From assembly GCF_009649735.1 (NCBI RefSeq), contig NZ_WJNH01000002.1, positions 310,001-374,000 of the forward strand: DNA of 64,000 nucleotides, read 5' to 3'. The DNA comes from Salinibacillus xinjiangensis (GTDB lineage Bacteria; Bacillota; Bacilli; Bacillales; Alkalibacillaceae). The notes below the pieces were generated by a model. The model saw nothing but the letters and a program-made list of their open reading frames with translations. It did no database searches and was not told where the DNA came from. This document shows positions 51,483 through 60,220 of the stretch, in pieces. Made by a program: the position numbers and the translations under genes. The first letter of the stretch is position 1; each line of letters begins with the position of its first letter.

Positions 51483-53290
51483 GGTCGACTATTCTCCCTG
51501 TATGGTAAAGTCCGAACTGAATTTCTCATTTGTTGATCCCATTGATCAATTCGATTTCGAATATCGCCAACTGCACTCACGACCTCGCGATTGGACATCT
51601 GATGAGACTGTAGATGGTTATTAACATAATCATTTACAGCTGAGAACTGTCTTTCCATCGCCTGATTTGTACTGGAGACATACTGCTCAAATTGCTGAAT
51701 GCTATTTTGGAGGTTTTTCCCTAGGATATTATCTAAGTTACGAAACGCATCGTTAATTTGCTGGTTAAAATCATACATGACTTGTTTCATTTGATTGGCT
51801 TGGTCTTGCGTGTTTTGCTTTAAACCATCCTTAACATCACGAATTAAATCATAGGATTGTTGCACAAACTCGCGATTGGATTTATCAGCTTGCTCGAATA
51901 CGAATTTAATTTCATCAAATTGTCTTCTCGTACCCTCATTATGCGATGCAAAGGAATTTATTTCATCCCGAAGTCTTTTGAGTTCCTCTCTTTGCCCTTG
52001 ATAAAACTTCATAAATTCCTGTTTCTCCTGATCCATACTCGTATATTGTGCCTGGAGTCGCTCAAATTGGCTCTCTAACACCATCACATTTTCCGCAAAG
52101 TTTTTCGTCACATGTAGCAATTGATCAAAGGAACGGTCCTTAAGTACTTCCTGAATGGTATCTGTCGCTCTTCCGACGTTACTAATAAAGTCTTTATTTT
52201 TATTTTCAAGCTGATCCATCGTATAGACGATTTTCTCTAACTGATTTACATTCCGTTTGTAAAAGTCGTCCATCTTCTCAAATGAATTTGTCATTTTTTG
52301 TTCAACTTTTTCCATATATCCCTTACTATCATTGGTTAGCTGTTGTATGTGAGTACTGGTTTGATTCACAAAACTAGAAACATCCTTTGTCAATCCATTT
52401 ACACTGTCATTAACACTTTGTAACGAACTCTCCTGTTTTTCAAGCTGCTGCAAAAATTGATGAAACTGTTCATGGATGTAATCCATGCGTGAATTAAAGT
52501 TTTCAGAAGCTGTTTCTAAATTATCAAAAATTCCATACAGCGTATCTGTACTTTCTGAAAATTTCTCGTTATAGGCGACCATATTGCTTGAAGCCTTTTC
52601 CATGGTGTCGGAAAAATGGTCAAGCTCTCTTAAGCTTTGGTGCATATCAGTTATGGCTGTTTTCACCTGATTCAAGGAATCCACCATTCGACTTTCCCAC
52701 GTATGCTTAGCATAGGATTGCAATAAATTTTCCGCTCTTAATGTGAGCTGTAGCATTAAATGCTTTGCATCCCAATTGCGGTGAACATACGTAATAACGA
52801 GGGACGCTGCAATCCCAAATACACTAGTAAAAAACGCGGTGTAAATTCCATCTAAAACATTTTGAATAGAAGCCTGCATATCTCCCCCACCAATGTTCAG
52901 CCCGGATAATGCAGTAATAAGGCCTACAAACGTTCCCAAAACTCCTATGAGTATGACAGTAGATCCCGCGGAATGAATTCGATTAATGCTACTCAAAATA
53001 CTGTTAGAATTATATGGCGGTGAGTACTTGGACATATAAGATTCCACAAATGCTTGCACATCAATATGATCCTTTTCACTATGATTTTCTATATCATATT
53101 GTTGCTTTATTCCTTTCCAAAACTCACTATTTTCAACATTTCGCTCAGATGAATCTAATTGGCTTTTTAAGAATTTAAATATATGAAGATTTTGCATGAT
53201 CACTCGTACTGAAACAACGGTTAAAAAAACAAAGATAATGACGATAATATACCGTGCAAAATCATTACTAGCTGGTAAAAAGTCAAACAA
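51479..53290 (-). CDS. ZorA-like MotA/TolQ/ExbB channel with long helical tail
   Basis: A 603-aa protein. TM1 is about 11-33, TM2 109-131 (TVILIGVLGTFVGLITALSG) and TM3 148-169 (YTAFFTSVFGIAASLVITY), the MotA/TolQ/ExbB arrangement. Residues about 190-590 form a long, Gln/Asn/Glu-rich predicted coiled coil, as in ZorA, where the tail projects into the cytoplasm. It lies in a two-gene unit with the MotB/OmpA protein. The function is unknown; an ion-driven rotary motor acting on peptidoglycan is inferred. No strong ribosome site was seen (CATAAAATT precedes the ATG). Confidence 0.85.
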   Translation of the reverse strand: MFDFLPASNDFARYIIVIIFVFLTVVSVRVIMQNLHIFKFLKSQLDSSERNVENSEFWKGIKQQYDIENHSEKDHIDVQAFVESYMSKYSPPYNSNSILSSINRIHSAGSTVILIGVLGTFVGLITALSGLNIGGGDMQASIQNVLDGIYTAFFTSVFGIAASLVITYVHRNWDAKHLMLQLTLRAENLLQSYAKHTWESRMVDSLNQVKTAITDMHQSLRELDHFSDTMEKASSNMVAYNEKFSESTDTLYGIFDNLETASENFNSRMDYIHEQFHQFLQQLEKQESSLQSVNDSVNGLTKDVSSFVNQTSTHIQQLTNDSKGYMEKVEQKMTNSFEKMDDFYKRNVNQLEKIVYTMDQLENKNKDFISNVGRATDTIQEVLKDRSFDQLLHVTKNFAENVMVLESQFERLQAQYTSMDQEKQEFMKFYQGQREELKRLRDEINSFASHNEGTRRQFDEIKFVFEQADKSNREFVQQSYDLIRDVKDGLKQNTQDQANQMKQVMYDFNQQINDAFRNLDNILGKNLQNSIQQFEQYVSSTNQAMERQFSAVNDYVNNHLQSHQMSNREVVSAVGDIRNRIDQWDQQMRNSVRTLPYRENSRP

Positions 53291-53449
53291 TTTTATGCCT
53301 CCTCTTCGCTTTCCATCGTGTAGTGAAGAACTCTTTGTAACACTCTATTTAAAGCTGTCCCAAAATAGAACAAGGACCTTCTATGAACTACCACCACTTA
53401 CCATTTCAAAGTATGAATATGGACCCGTATATTCTTAAAAAATATAAAT

Positions 53450-54715
53450 ATGAAAAAACTATGGTTGTTTATCATTTCTTGCTTTTGTCTATGGCTCTTT
53501 CCAACTCAAGTTCAGGCTGATGAACAGATGGTATCAGTCAAGCTAGTGAATTATATTCAAAATACGTCTGAAATGAACATAAAGCTTAAAGGAGATTACT
53601 TAACGCTAAGCCCAACTCTCAAGTTAAAGGAAGGAGTGAAATATAAGTTAATTGTTAAGCAGGGGGAGTTATATATTAAAGACTCGTCTGGAAGAAAGAA
53701 AATACCTGGATCATTTACGCTAATCCCTGAATCCTATGATCAAAATTTAATCTATATTAATGACCGCCCCTATCAAGGTGCCATGGATTTCACCATAGAA
53801 AACGAAAAATACATCCGACCGATAAACCAGCTCCATCTAGAGGATTATTTAAAGGGTGTCGTTCCGTTTGAAGTATTTTCGGAATGGGATTTAGAAGCAT
53901 TAAAGGCACAAAGCCTTGCCGCAAGAACCTACGCCCTTATGCACCTTAATGGTGAACAGCAAATGGATGATACAATTAAATTCCAGGTGTATGGAGGATT
54001 TTCTACCTTTGAAAGAACAAATCAAGCAGTTGAAGAAACGAAAGGAGAAATCATCACCCACAATGGGAAGCCCATTCACGCCTTTTACTCCGCTAGTAAT
54101 GGTGGGCATACAGAGTCAAATGGAAATGCTTGGGGTGGAAGTGATATTAGCTACTATCCAATAAAACCGGACCCTTACGACCCAAAGGAGCCTTGGGAAA
54201 TTACGTTACACAAACAACAGCTTCCAACTGAATATTTTCTGTTTGCTTGGGAATTCCCCGGTATTTGGAAACATTTTGAAGAAAAAAACAAAGAAATCAC
54301 AGCCAACATCAAGTCTTGGTTACAAAGCCAGGGATATCAGAATACAAAAATCCTTTCGATCCCCCACTTTTCGATTTCGAATCAACAAACAGAATCAGGG
54401 CGCTCGATTAACGGATCCATTACAATTCGATTTATGTACCAGCTACCAGGTAATTTTGTGCTAATGGACCAAATCTCCTTAGATGATGTTCCATTAACAA
54501 AAATCCGTCCAATGATTGGTGGCAGCATATTTCGTAGCTACTTAATTACATCCTTTGATTCAAGTGGTTCTGCCTATCAAATGAAGGGAAATGGATATGG
54601 ACATGGGGTAGGAATGAGTCAATGGGGAGCCCAACAAATGGCGAGAGCTGGAAAGTCTTACAAACAGATTATTCAGTTTTATTTTCCTGGAACGAAAATT
54701 TCTAGTGTAAATTAA
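53450..54715 (+). CDS. SpoIID/LytB-domain protein
   Basis: A 421-aa secreted protein: a signal peptide (MKKLWLFIISCFCLWLFP..VQA) and a SpoIID/LytB domain (about 115-421). The conserved LEDYLKGVVPFEVFSEWDLE, ALKAQSLAARTYAL, YSASNGGHTESNGNAWGG and GNGYGHGVGMSQWGA motifs are present. SpoIID is a lytic transglycosylase used in engulfment, and LytB relatives activate cell-wall enzymes. Whether this copy is spore-specific cannot be read here. No strong ribosome site precedes the ATG. It is divergent from the ZorAB-like pair. Confidence 0.9.
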   Translation: MKKLWLFIISCFCLWLFPTQVQADEQMVSVKLVNYIQNTSEMNIKLKGDYLTLSPTLKLKEGVKYKLIVKQGELYIKDSSGRKKIPGSFTLIPESYDQNLIYINDRPYQGAMDFTIENEKYIRPINQLHLEDYLKGVVPFEVFSEWDLEALKAQSLAARTYALMHLNGEQQMDDTIKFQVYGGFSTFERTNQAVEETKGEIITHNGKPIHAFYSASNGGHTESNGNAWGGSDISYYPIKPDPYDPKEPWEITLHKQQLPTEYFLFAWEFPGIWKHFEEKNKEITANIKSWLQSQGYQNTKILSIPHFSISNQQTESGRSINGSITIRFMYQLPGNFVLMDQISLDDVPLTKIRPMIGGSIFRSYLITSFDSSGSAYQMKGNGYGHGVGMSQWGAQQMARAGKSYKQIIQFYFPGTKISSVN

Positions 54716-54723
54716 ACCCAAGA

Positions 54724-54758
54724 TAAATGGGAGAATCCACAGTGGATTCTCCCATTTT
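54724..54758 (+). terminator. Terminator after the SpoIID-like gene
   Basis: AAATGGGAGAATCCAC and GTGGATTCTCCCATTT form a 16-bp stem with a tiny loop and a T tail. Confidence 0.88.
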
Positions 54759-54842
54759 TTCACTAAAAAAGTCTTGAAAATTACTCAAAATCGATTACAG
54801 TTAAAATAGACATCCATTTTCTGCAAAAGGGGGGGATAAAAA

Positions 54843-55475
54843 ATCGAATATATCATAATAAGCGTACTTGTCGGTTATTTATTTGGATGCATCCAACCGT
54901 CGTATTTAATTGGTAAATGGAAAAAAGCAAACATTAAAAGCTTGGGGAGTAAAAATGCAGGTGCCTCCAATGTAACAGTCGTATTTGGATGGAAATATGG
55001 AATTTTTGTAGCACTTATTGATATTTTAAAGCCCGTTATTTCTGTTCTATTTATTGGTTTATTATTTAGTCAACAAATCCATGGTAATTTTGAACACTTT
55101 CTTTACTATGCGAACGGGGCTTCTGTTATTCTAGGACACAATTTTCCTTTCTACATGCAATTTAAAGGTGGAAAAGGGACAGCTTCGGTTATCGGTCTTT
55201 TCTTCGTGATTAATTGGAAATTTGCACTTATTGGATTATTACTATTCGTGTTACTTACGATTTTAACTAACTATATTGTGATTGGGGCTATGGCCTTATA
55301 CTCCGTGTTTAGTCTTTCCACCTATTTACTCGATTATGGAATATATGCATTGATGACAGCTGGATTTTTAACCATATTAGCCGTTATAATCCACCGAGAT
55401 AATTTTATTCGAATAAAAAATGGGGAAGAAACTGGATTAAGAGATGCTTTTCATAAAGAGCGAAAATTAGTTTGA
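54843..55475 (+). CDS. PlsY-like glycerol-3-phosphate acyltransferase paralogue
   Basis: A 210-aa, five-helix membrane protein. Family motifs are GSKNAGASN (usual GSGNxGATN) and GHNFPFYMQFKGGKGTAS. PlsY transfers the acyl group from acyl-phosphate to glycerol-3-phosphate. The N-terminal helix (EYIIISVLVGYLFGCIQPSY) is encoded upstream of the first ATG/GTG/TTG in frame (TTG 54942), which would remove it. GGGGGGG lies 7 bases before ATC 54843, so initiation at ATC is likely, unless the genome base is wrong. Confidence 0.8.
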   Translation: MEYIIISVLVGYLFGCIQPSYLIGKWKKANIKSLGSKNAGASNVTVVFGWKYGIFVALIDILKPVISVLFIGLLFSQQIHGNFEHFLYYANGASVILGHNFPFYMQFKGGKGTASVIGLFFVINWKFALIGLLLFVLLTILTNYIVIGAMALYSVFSLSTYLLDYGIYALMTAGFLTILAVIIHRDNFIRIKNGEETGLRDAFHKERKLV

Positions 55476-55516
55476 AATTTCGCTAGCTGGATAAAAACTC
55501 ACTACTTGCGGAGTAT

Positions 55517-56731
55517 TTATCTAGCTAGTCGTTCTGTATTTGGACTAGGATCGGGCTTAATATAAAAGAAAGTAAGAATACCTGCTACTAAACTTATTCC
55601 ACTTAATGTAAGGTAGATGTATCCCGATAAAGAGTCCATCATTAACGCAATAAGAGGCGGACCAAGAGCCACCCCAATAAATCTCATGCTGCTATAAATG
55701 GAGGTAATGGTTCCCCTCACATCCTTCTCTATTCCTTCTGTAATTAACGCATCTAAACAAGGCAGAGAAATTCCAATCCCTAAACCGGCTAGAGCTAACC
55801 ATACAAGTGTCATCGTTAATGACATTCCAGTTTTAACAAAAAACAAAGCAAGAGCTGCTCCCGTATTGCCTATAAAAATAAACCACTTCATAAAGGTCTT
55901 ATTTTCCCCAACCTTCTTACCTGTTAGAAAGGATGCTGTACACAACACAACCAAGGGTATGGCTAATAATACTCCTTTCCATATCCCATCCATTTGAAAT
56001 TCCGATTCCAATATTTCCGATAAGTAAAACAAAAAGCCAAACAAAACGAACATATTAATACATCCAATAACAAAAATAGCCGTTAACCACTGCCCATTAT
56101 AATGAAACACGTTTTTAATGGATTTCAAGAAGATTTTGAAATTCTTTTCGTCCTTATCCTGTTTTGGAGCATGGACAAGTATCAGTAATAAAACTATGGC
56201 AATCAAAGAAAGAACTGGTACAGCCGCAAATGGGATAAACCAAATAAAAGCGGCGAGAACCGCTCCTAAAATTGGACTTAACACTTTCCCAAACGTATTA
56301 GAGGTTTCAATCACTCCTAAACCTTTTGTGATTTCTTCATCCTTCTTAAACATATCCCCTACCGTGGGGATTACGACCGGAAAAGCACCTGAAGCACCAA
56401 TTCCCTGTAAAAATCGACCGATTAAAATTACCATGTAAGGATTTTCCATTTTCCAGGCAGCAAATGCTGAGATCGCCCCACCAATTCCGGTTATGATTAA
56501 GCTGGGAATCATAATCTTCTTACGACCAAATTTATCTGATAAATACCCTGCAATTGGGATTAAAGGAATGGCAATTACTGAGTAAACCGTGATGACTAAA
56601 CTTGACTGAAAGGGACTTATGTTAAGCTCATTTTCAATCGTTGGTAAGACCGGAATAAACATCGAGTTCCCTAAAGTCATCAATAGTGGGATCGATGCCA
56701 AGGCAAATAATGCCCATTTTTGCTTAGCCAT
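55517..56731 (-). CDS. MFS drug-exporter-like protein (DHA1 family)
   Basis: A 404-aa, twelve-helix major facilitator. The motif GYLSDKFGRKKIM between helices 2 and 3 and GRFLQGIGASGAFPVVIPTV (motif of H+ antiporters) point to a drug:H+ antiporter. The substrate is unknown. ATG 56731 has GAGGGG 7 bases upstream; the frame extends 15 bases further over that site. An intrinsic terminator lies about 100 bases upstream in the same direction, which suggests attenuation or a small upstream transcript. Confidence 0.88.
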   Translation of the reverse strand: MAKQKWALFALASIPLLMTLGNSMFIPVLPTIENELNISPFQSSLVITVYSVIAIPLIPIAGYLSDKFGRKKIMIPSLIITGIGGAISAFAAWKMENPYMVILIGRFLQGIGASGAFPVVIPTVGDMFKKDEEITKGLGVIETSNTFGKVLSPILGAVLAAFIWFIPFAAVPVLSLIAIVLLLILVHAPKQDKDEKNFKIFLKSIKNVFHYNGQWLTAIFVIGCINMFVLFGFLFYLSEILESEFQMDGIWKGVLLAIPLVVLCTASFLTGKKVGENKTFMKWFIFIGNTGAALALFFVKTGMSLTMTLVWLALAGLGIGISLPCLDALITEGIEKDVRGTITSIYSSMRFIGVALGPPLIALMMDSLSGYIYLTLSGISLVAGILTFFYIKPDPSPNTERLAR

Positions 56732-56832
56732 GTTAATACCCCTCATATCATTTAGTGTTTTTCATTTCGTAAAAAATTGACTCCTTTTAAAGTTTTCTAT
56801 TTTCATTTCAAAATTATTCAGCCACCCTATAA

Positions 56833-56871
56833 CAAAAAAAGACCATAGCCTGTGGTCTAAGCAGACTATGG
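56833..56871 (-). terminator. Terminator in the leader of the MFS gene
   Basis: On the minus strand CCATAGTCTG and CAGGCTATGG form a 10-bp stem (one G-T pair) with a 9-nt loop, followed by TCTTTTTTTG. An overlapping shorter stem AGACCA/TGGTCT is an alternative. No gene on this strand ends nearby except the 32-codon frame at 56905-57003. Confidence 0.7.
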
Positions 56872-56904
56872 AAAAAAGTCAAAATGGTCATTTATCGGAA
56901 AGGT

Positions 56905-57003
56905 TTAGCTAAAGGTACATTTCATTTTATGAAGGTAATGATTATAAATGTTCCAACCAATTTCTATATATGTTCTATACCCTTTAACTATATAATTAAT
57001 CAT
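56905..57003 (-). CDS. Possible 32-aa peptide ahead of the MFS gene
   Basis: The frame MINYIVKGYRTYIEIGWNIY continues NHYLHKMKCTFS and stops about 35 bases before the terminator at 56871. There is no clear ribosome site before the ATG, so support is weak. It may be a leader peptide, a tiny gene with its own terminator, or chance. The rest of the gap to the kinase gene holds an inverted repeat (57041-57057 with 57096-57109). Confidence 0.3.
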   Translation of the reverse strand: MINYIVKGYRTYIEIGWNIYNHYLHKMKCTFS

Positions 57004-57040
57004 AAATTTAGAAAGAAATTTTAATAACCGTTTTAAGTAG

Positions 57041-57109
57041 GAATATATCTCCTCCTATAGTATGAAAAAAAGTATTTTTCTAATTTTTGAAAAAATTAGG
57101 AGGATATTC
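57041..57109 (+). promoter_or_regulatory. Inverted repeat in the leader of the KinB-like gene
   Basis: GAATATATCTCCTCCTA (57041-57057) pairs with TTAGGAGG-ATATTC (57096-57109). A second perfect hairpin TAATTTTT-GA-AAAAATTA (57081-57098) overlaps the right arm, so the two exclude each other. It could act in either direction; no promoter hexamers of good spacing were seen. Confidence 0.35.
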
Positions 57110-57175
57110 ATATTTTTTGACGAATTATTTCCTATAATAACAGTCGGAATTTAACAGAGGGAATGGAGGAACGAT

Positions 57176-58465
57176 ATGGGGGTTGGATATACAGCTATAT
57201 TTGCTAATCTGTTACTAATTTTTTTATGTCAATTAATCGTTTCTATTGTCTACAACCTAAAAATCAACGGAATTCATACGAAATATCAGTATAAATTATC
57301 AATTTTCATTGCATCCTCAATCGCAATTATTCTATGTATAACATTTCACACTGATATTCAAACCGGATATATTTATGATTTACGCCATATTCCTCTCCTT
57401 TTAGGCACTTTATATGGAGGACCAGTTGTTGGTGTAGGCTTGTTCTTAGTACAATCCATTTATCGGATGTTTTTTGGCGGCGTAGGTTTATACCTCTCTT
57501 TAATTGTGGCACTTCTTATTTTATTGGTCAGTATCGTTTTTTACAAAAGGTTCTTAGCTATAAACTTTTGGCGAAAAACGCTAATTGGCGTTACCATTAT
57601 CCAAATTTTTCCTTCCTTCTCCTATATTCTTATGTCCATATACCAAGAGCCAATGTTTTCTTATACTGAGTGGATTATCAATTCTTTAATTTTGACATCA
57701 GCAGTGACATTATTGATCTACTTTACGGAAGTTGTATTGAACAACGTTTTGTTAAAAGAAGCAGTATACCATTATAAAAAAACAGAGCTTGTCTCCCATT
57801 TAGCAGCAAGTATTGCTCATGAGGTTCGTAACCCGGTAACAACGGTTAGGGGATTCTTACAGCTTCTGTCTATAGAAGAAAAGGATGAACGGAAAAGGTG
57901 GTATTTCAATACGATATTCGATGAATTGGATAAGGCAGAAAATATTATTGCGGATTATTTGTACTTTGCAAAACCACAGGAGAAACAAAAGAAAACCATA
58001 CAAATCGATAGAGAATTTGAAAAAATGATTAATGTTGTGACTCCTCTCGCTAATCGAAATCAAGTTCAAGTGCTTTCTGAATTACCGCCCTATTTCACTA
58101 GCGGGGTTCCCCAGCTCTTCCAACAGGCATTCATTAACATCATGAAAAACGCAATAGAAGCCATGCCTAATGGGGGGAAGCTTAATATAGACACTTTCGA
58201 AAGGGAATACGAGTTTATCATTATCATTAAAGACACAGGCCATGGGATGTCAAAGGAGCAGATTAGCAAGTTATTCCAACCCTATTTTTCAACTAAAGGA
58301 GAAAAAGGCACTGGACTTGGGTTAGTGGTTGTCCAACATATTATTGAATCGATGAACGGCAAAATCGAGGTGAAAAGTGAGCTCGGAAAAGGAACAAGCT
58401 TTCTTATAACCTTACCTAAGGATTTAGTCAGTCAGATTACATATCATGAAGTTGCCAGTGGATAA
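57176..58465 (+). CDS. kinB: KinB-like sporulation sensor histidine kinase
   Basis: A 429-aa membrane kinase. The N-terminal region (about 1-185) has six helices with the 5TMR-LYT signature DLRHIPLLLGTLYGGPVVG. The HisKA domain carries H in SIAHEVRNPVTTVRGF, and the ATPase has the N box NIMKNAIEAMP, DTGHGMS and GTGLGLVVVQ. Length and layout match B. subtilis KinB, which phosphorylates Spo0F to start the phosphorelay. KapB was not seen nearby. GGAGG precedes the ATG. Other LytS-like roles are possible. Confidence 0.82.
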   Translation: MGVGYTAIFANLLLIFLCQLIVSIVYNLKINGIHTKYQYKLSIFIASSIAIILCITFHTDIQTGYIYDLRHIPLLLGTLYGGPVVGVGLFLVQSIYRMFFGGVGLYLSLIVALLILLVSIVFYKRFLAINFWRKTLIGVTIIQIFPSFSYILMSIYQEPMFSYTEWIINSLILTSAVTLLIYFTEVVLNNVLLKEAVYHYKKTELVSHLAASIAHEVRNPVTTVRGFLQLLSIEEKDERKRWYFNTIFDELDKAENIIADYLYFAKPQEKQKKTIQIDREFEKMINVVTPLANRNQVQVLSELPPYFTSGVPQLFQQAFINIMKNAIEAMPNGGKLNIDTFEREYEFIIIIKDTGHGMSKEQISKLFQPYFSTKGEKGTGLGLVVVQHIIESMNGKIEVKSELGKGTSFLITLPKDLVSQITYHEVASG

Positions 58466-58643
58466 TACAAAGTATATTTTCCGATAAAAAGAAGGATTCA
58501 TGGACATGATAAGAATTCTTTTTTTATATGTACTTATGTTTTTTCACTAGTAGATTGGATAAAAAAATAAAATGGCGGTTATCTTAATAAACACAGAAAA
58601 CATATTTTTACATTTTAACCAATCTAAAACAAAGTAGTGATAC

Positions 58644-59114
58644 ATGTTGAAAAGAGAGAAAAAAATTTCATCTATTTTGTGGAACGTAGCTTTACCAGGT
58701 TTTGCACAGGTGTTACAAAAAAGGTATATCGTTGGTTTTACTTTTATTTTTATGGAGATTCTAATAAATGTGTTTAGTGGTTTTAACGCAGCCATTCGTT
58801 ACAGCTTTCTTGGGGAGATTAATAAAGCTATTGAAGTTACGAACTACCAATTTCTCATGTTTTATCCGTGTTTATACATGTTTGCATTGTGGGATGCATA
58901 TTATGAGGTCGACAAAGGTGAAACCCCCTATATTTTTTTACCATTTGTATTTGGGGCATACTTCATTACTGTAGGGCTTATTTACGCGGAACATATTAAG
59001 GTATTCGGGGTCGTATTAGGTCCTGTTTGGTTACCGATGCTATCATTACTTCCTGGCCTTTTAGTCGGTTTTTTAATTCGCAGCATCATTATAAAAATCA
59101 CTTTAAATGAATGA
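58644..59114 (+). CDS. Four-helix membrane protein (unknown)
   Basis: A 156-aa membrane protein with spans near ILWNVALPGFAQVLQ, IVGFTFIFMEILINVFSG, FLMFYPCLYMFALWD, IFLPFVFGAYFITVGLIYA and VWLPMLSLLPGLLVGFLI. The opening SSILWNVALPGFAQVLQKRY resembles small TM2/DUF5683-like proteins; the family is not certain. The ribosome site is weak. It may be co-expressed with kinB, 178 bases upstream, since no terminator was seen between them. Confidence 0.65.
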   Translation: MLKREKKISSILWNVALPGFAQVLQKRYIVGFTFIFMEILINVFSGFNAAIRYSFLGEINKAIEVTNYQFLMFYPCLYMFALWDAYYEVDKGETPYIFLPFVFGAYFITVGLIYAEHIKVFGVVLGPVWLPMLSLLPGLLVGFLIRSIIIKITLNE

Positions 59115-59115
59115 G

Positions 59116-59163
59116 AAATCCCTATTCCTCTTTCAGATACATAACTTGAGCAATAGGGATTTT
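59116..59163. terminator. Bidirectional terminator before rsgA end
   Basis: AAATCCCTATT and AATAGGGATTT form an 11-bp stem with a long loop between convergent genes. Confidence 0.65.
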
Positions 59164-59177
59164 CATATAAAACACGT

Positions 59178-60215
59178 TTAACGTTTCTTCATATCTTTGT
59201 ATTGTAGCTTATTCGCACGATGAGTTCCGAATTTTTCTTTTCGTTCTAGTCTGATAAGCTCTCTTTCTAACTTACGATAACTGTTAAGTCTATCCTCATC
59301 CAGCTTTCCATCTTCAATCGCTTGTTTTACAGCGCATTTTGGTTCTGTTTGGTGCTTACAATCTGTAAATTGACAATGATTAGCGAATTCTTCAATATCT
59401 TGAAAGGCATCAAACATGGTATCCCCGGTTCCCCATAACTGTAATTCACGCATTCCTGGTGTATCAATGATAATCCTACCTTCACCTAACACAAAGAGTT
59501 CACGATGTGTTGTCGTGTGCTTTCCTTTATCATCCTGATGACGGACTTCCTTAATTCTTTGTATATCCCGTTCAAATAAACGATTAATCATAGATGATTT
59601 CCCTACACCTGATGAGCCAAGTAGTGAAACGGTCTTTCCTGTTGAAAGTAATGGTAAAATTTGTTCATACCCGTTACCTGTTATGGAATCCACAGCCACA
59701 ACTGCTACACCAGGGGCAATGGATTGTACACTCGATATTTTGTCGTTTACATTTTCACATAAGTCTTTTTTTGTAAGTACAAATACCGGTGTTGCCCCAC
59801 TTTCATATACGAGAAACAAGTAGCGCTCCATTCTTCTCAAATTAAAGTCACTATTAAGGGCATTGACTAAAAAGACCGTATCAACATTGGATGCCATAAT
59901 TTGTTCCTTTTGTTCATTACCTGGAACTTTTCTTGAAAGTAAACTTTTCCGCTCTAAAATTTGATGAATAATAGCATGATCATCATAACCCAATTGTTCA
60001 TACAAGACCCAGTCTCCTACACATGGTAAATCTCGCACTCCTTCAGCTAGATAACGAATCTTCCCTAATATCGTAGCGTGAAATACACCATCAGGAGAAA
60101 AAATCTTATATTGCTCATTTGTAGCAGTCGCGACTCTCCCTACCTTAAGCAAAGACCCCTTGATTTGGTCCTCAAAGTACGGTGAAAAGCCTAAGTCCTG
60201 TAAAGTATAATTCAT
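59178..60215 (-). CDS. rsgA: RsgA-type ribosome GTPase, paralogue
   Basis: A 345-aa circularly permuted GTPase with OB fold (about 20-100), G domain in permuted order (LTKKDL, GSSGVGKSSMINRL, DTPGMREL) and a zinc finger (CQFTDCKHQTEPKCAV). RsgA proteins check 30S subunit maturation. At 345 aa with a basic C terminus it is longer than B. subtilis RsgA (YloQ, 298 aa), so a second copy elsewhere is likely. The start is ATG 60215 with AAGGAGG. Its ribosome site can be sequestered by the leader hairpin described at 60221-60264. Confidence 0.9.
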   Translation of the reverse strand: MNYTLQDLGFSPYFEDQIKGSLLKVGRVATATNEQYKIFSPDGVFHATILGKIRYLAEGVRDLPCVGDWVLYEQLGYDDHAIIHQILERKSLLSRKVPGNEQKEQIMASNVDTVFLVNALNSDFNLRRMERYLFLVYESGATPVFVLTKKDLCENVNDKISSVQSIAPGVAVVAVDSITGNGYEQILPLLSTGKTVSLLGSSGVGKSSMINRLFERDIQRIKEVRHQDDKGKHTTTHRELFVLGEGRIIIDTPGMRELQLWGTGDTMFDAFQDIEEFANHCQFTDCKHQTEPKCAVKQAIEDGKLDEDRLNSYRKLERELIRLERKEKFGTHRANKLQYKDMKKR

Positions 60216-60220
60216 TTGTT

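Noticed and set aside
51298-51624. 108-codon plus frame opposite the ZorA/ZorB junction
   Set aside because: It is antisense to two strongly supported genes; Ser-rich composition is typical of a shadow frame.
57115-57150. Sigma-A promoter TTGACG/TATAAT for the KinB-like gene
   Set aside because: Both hexamers are good, but the spacing is only 10 bp, which does not support a functional promoter.
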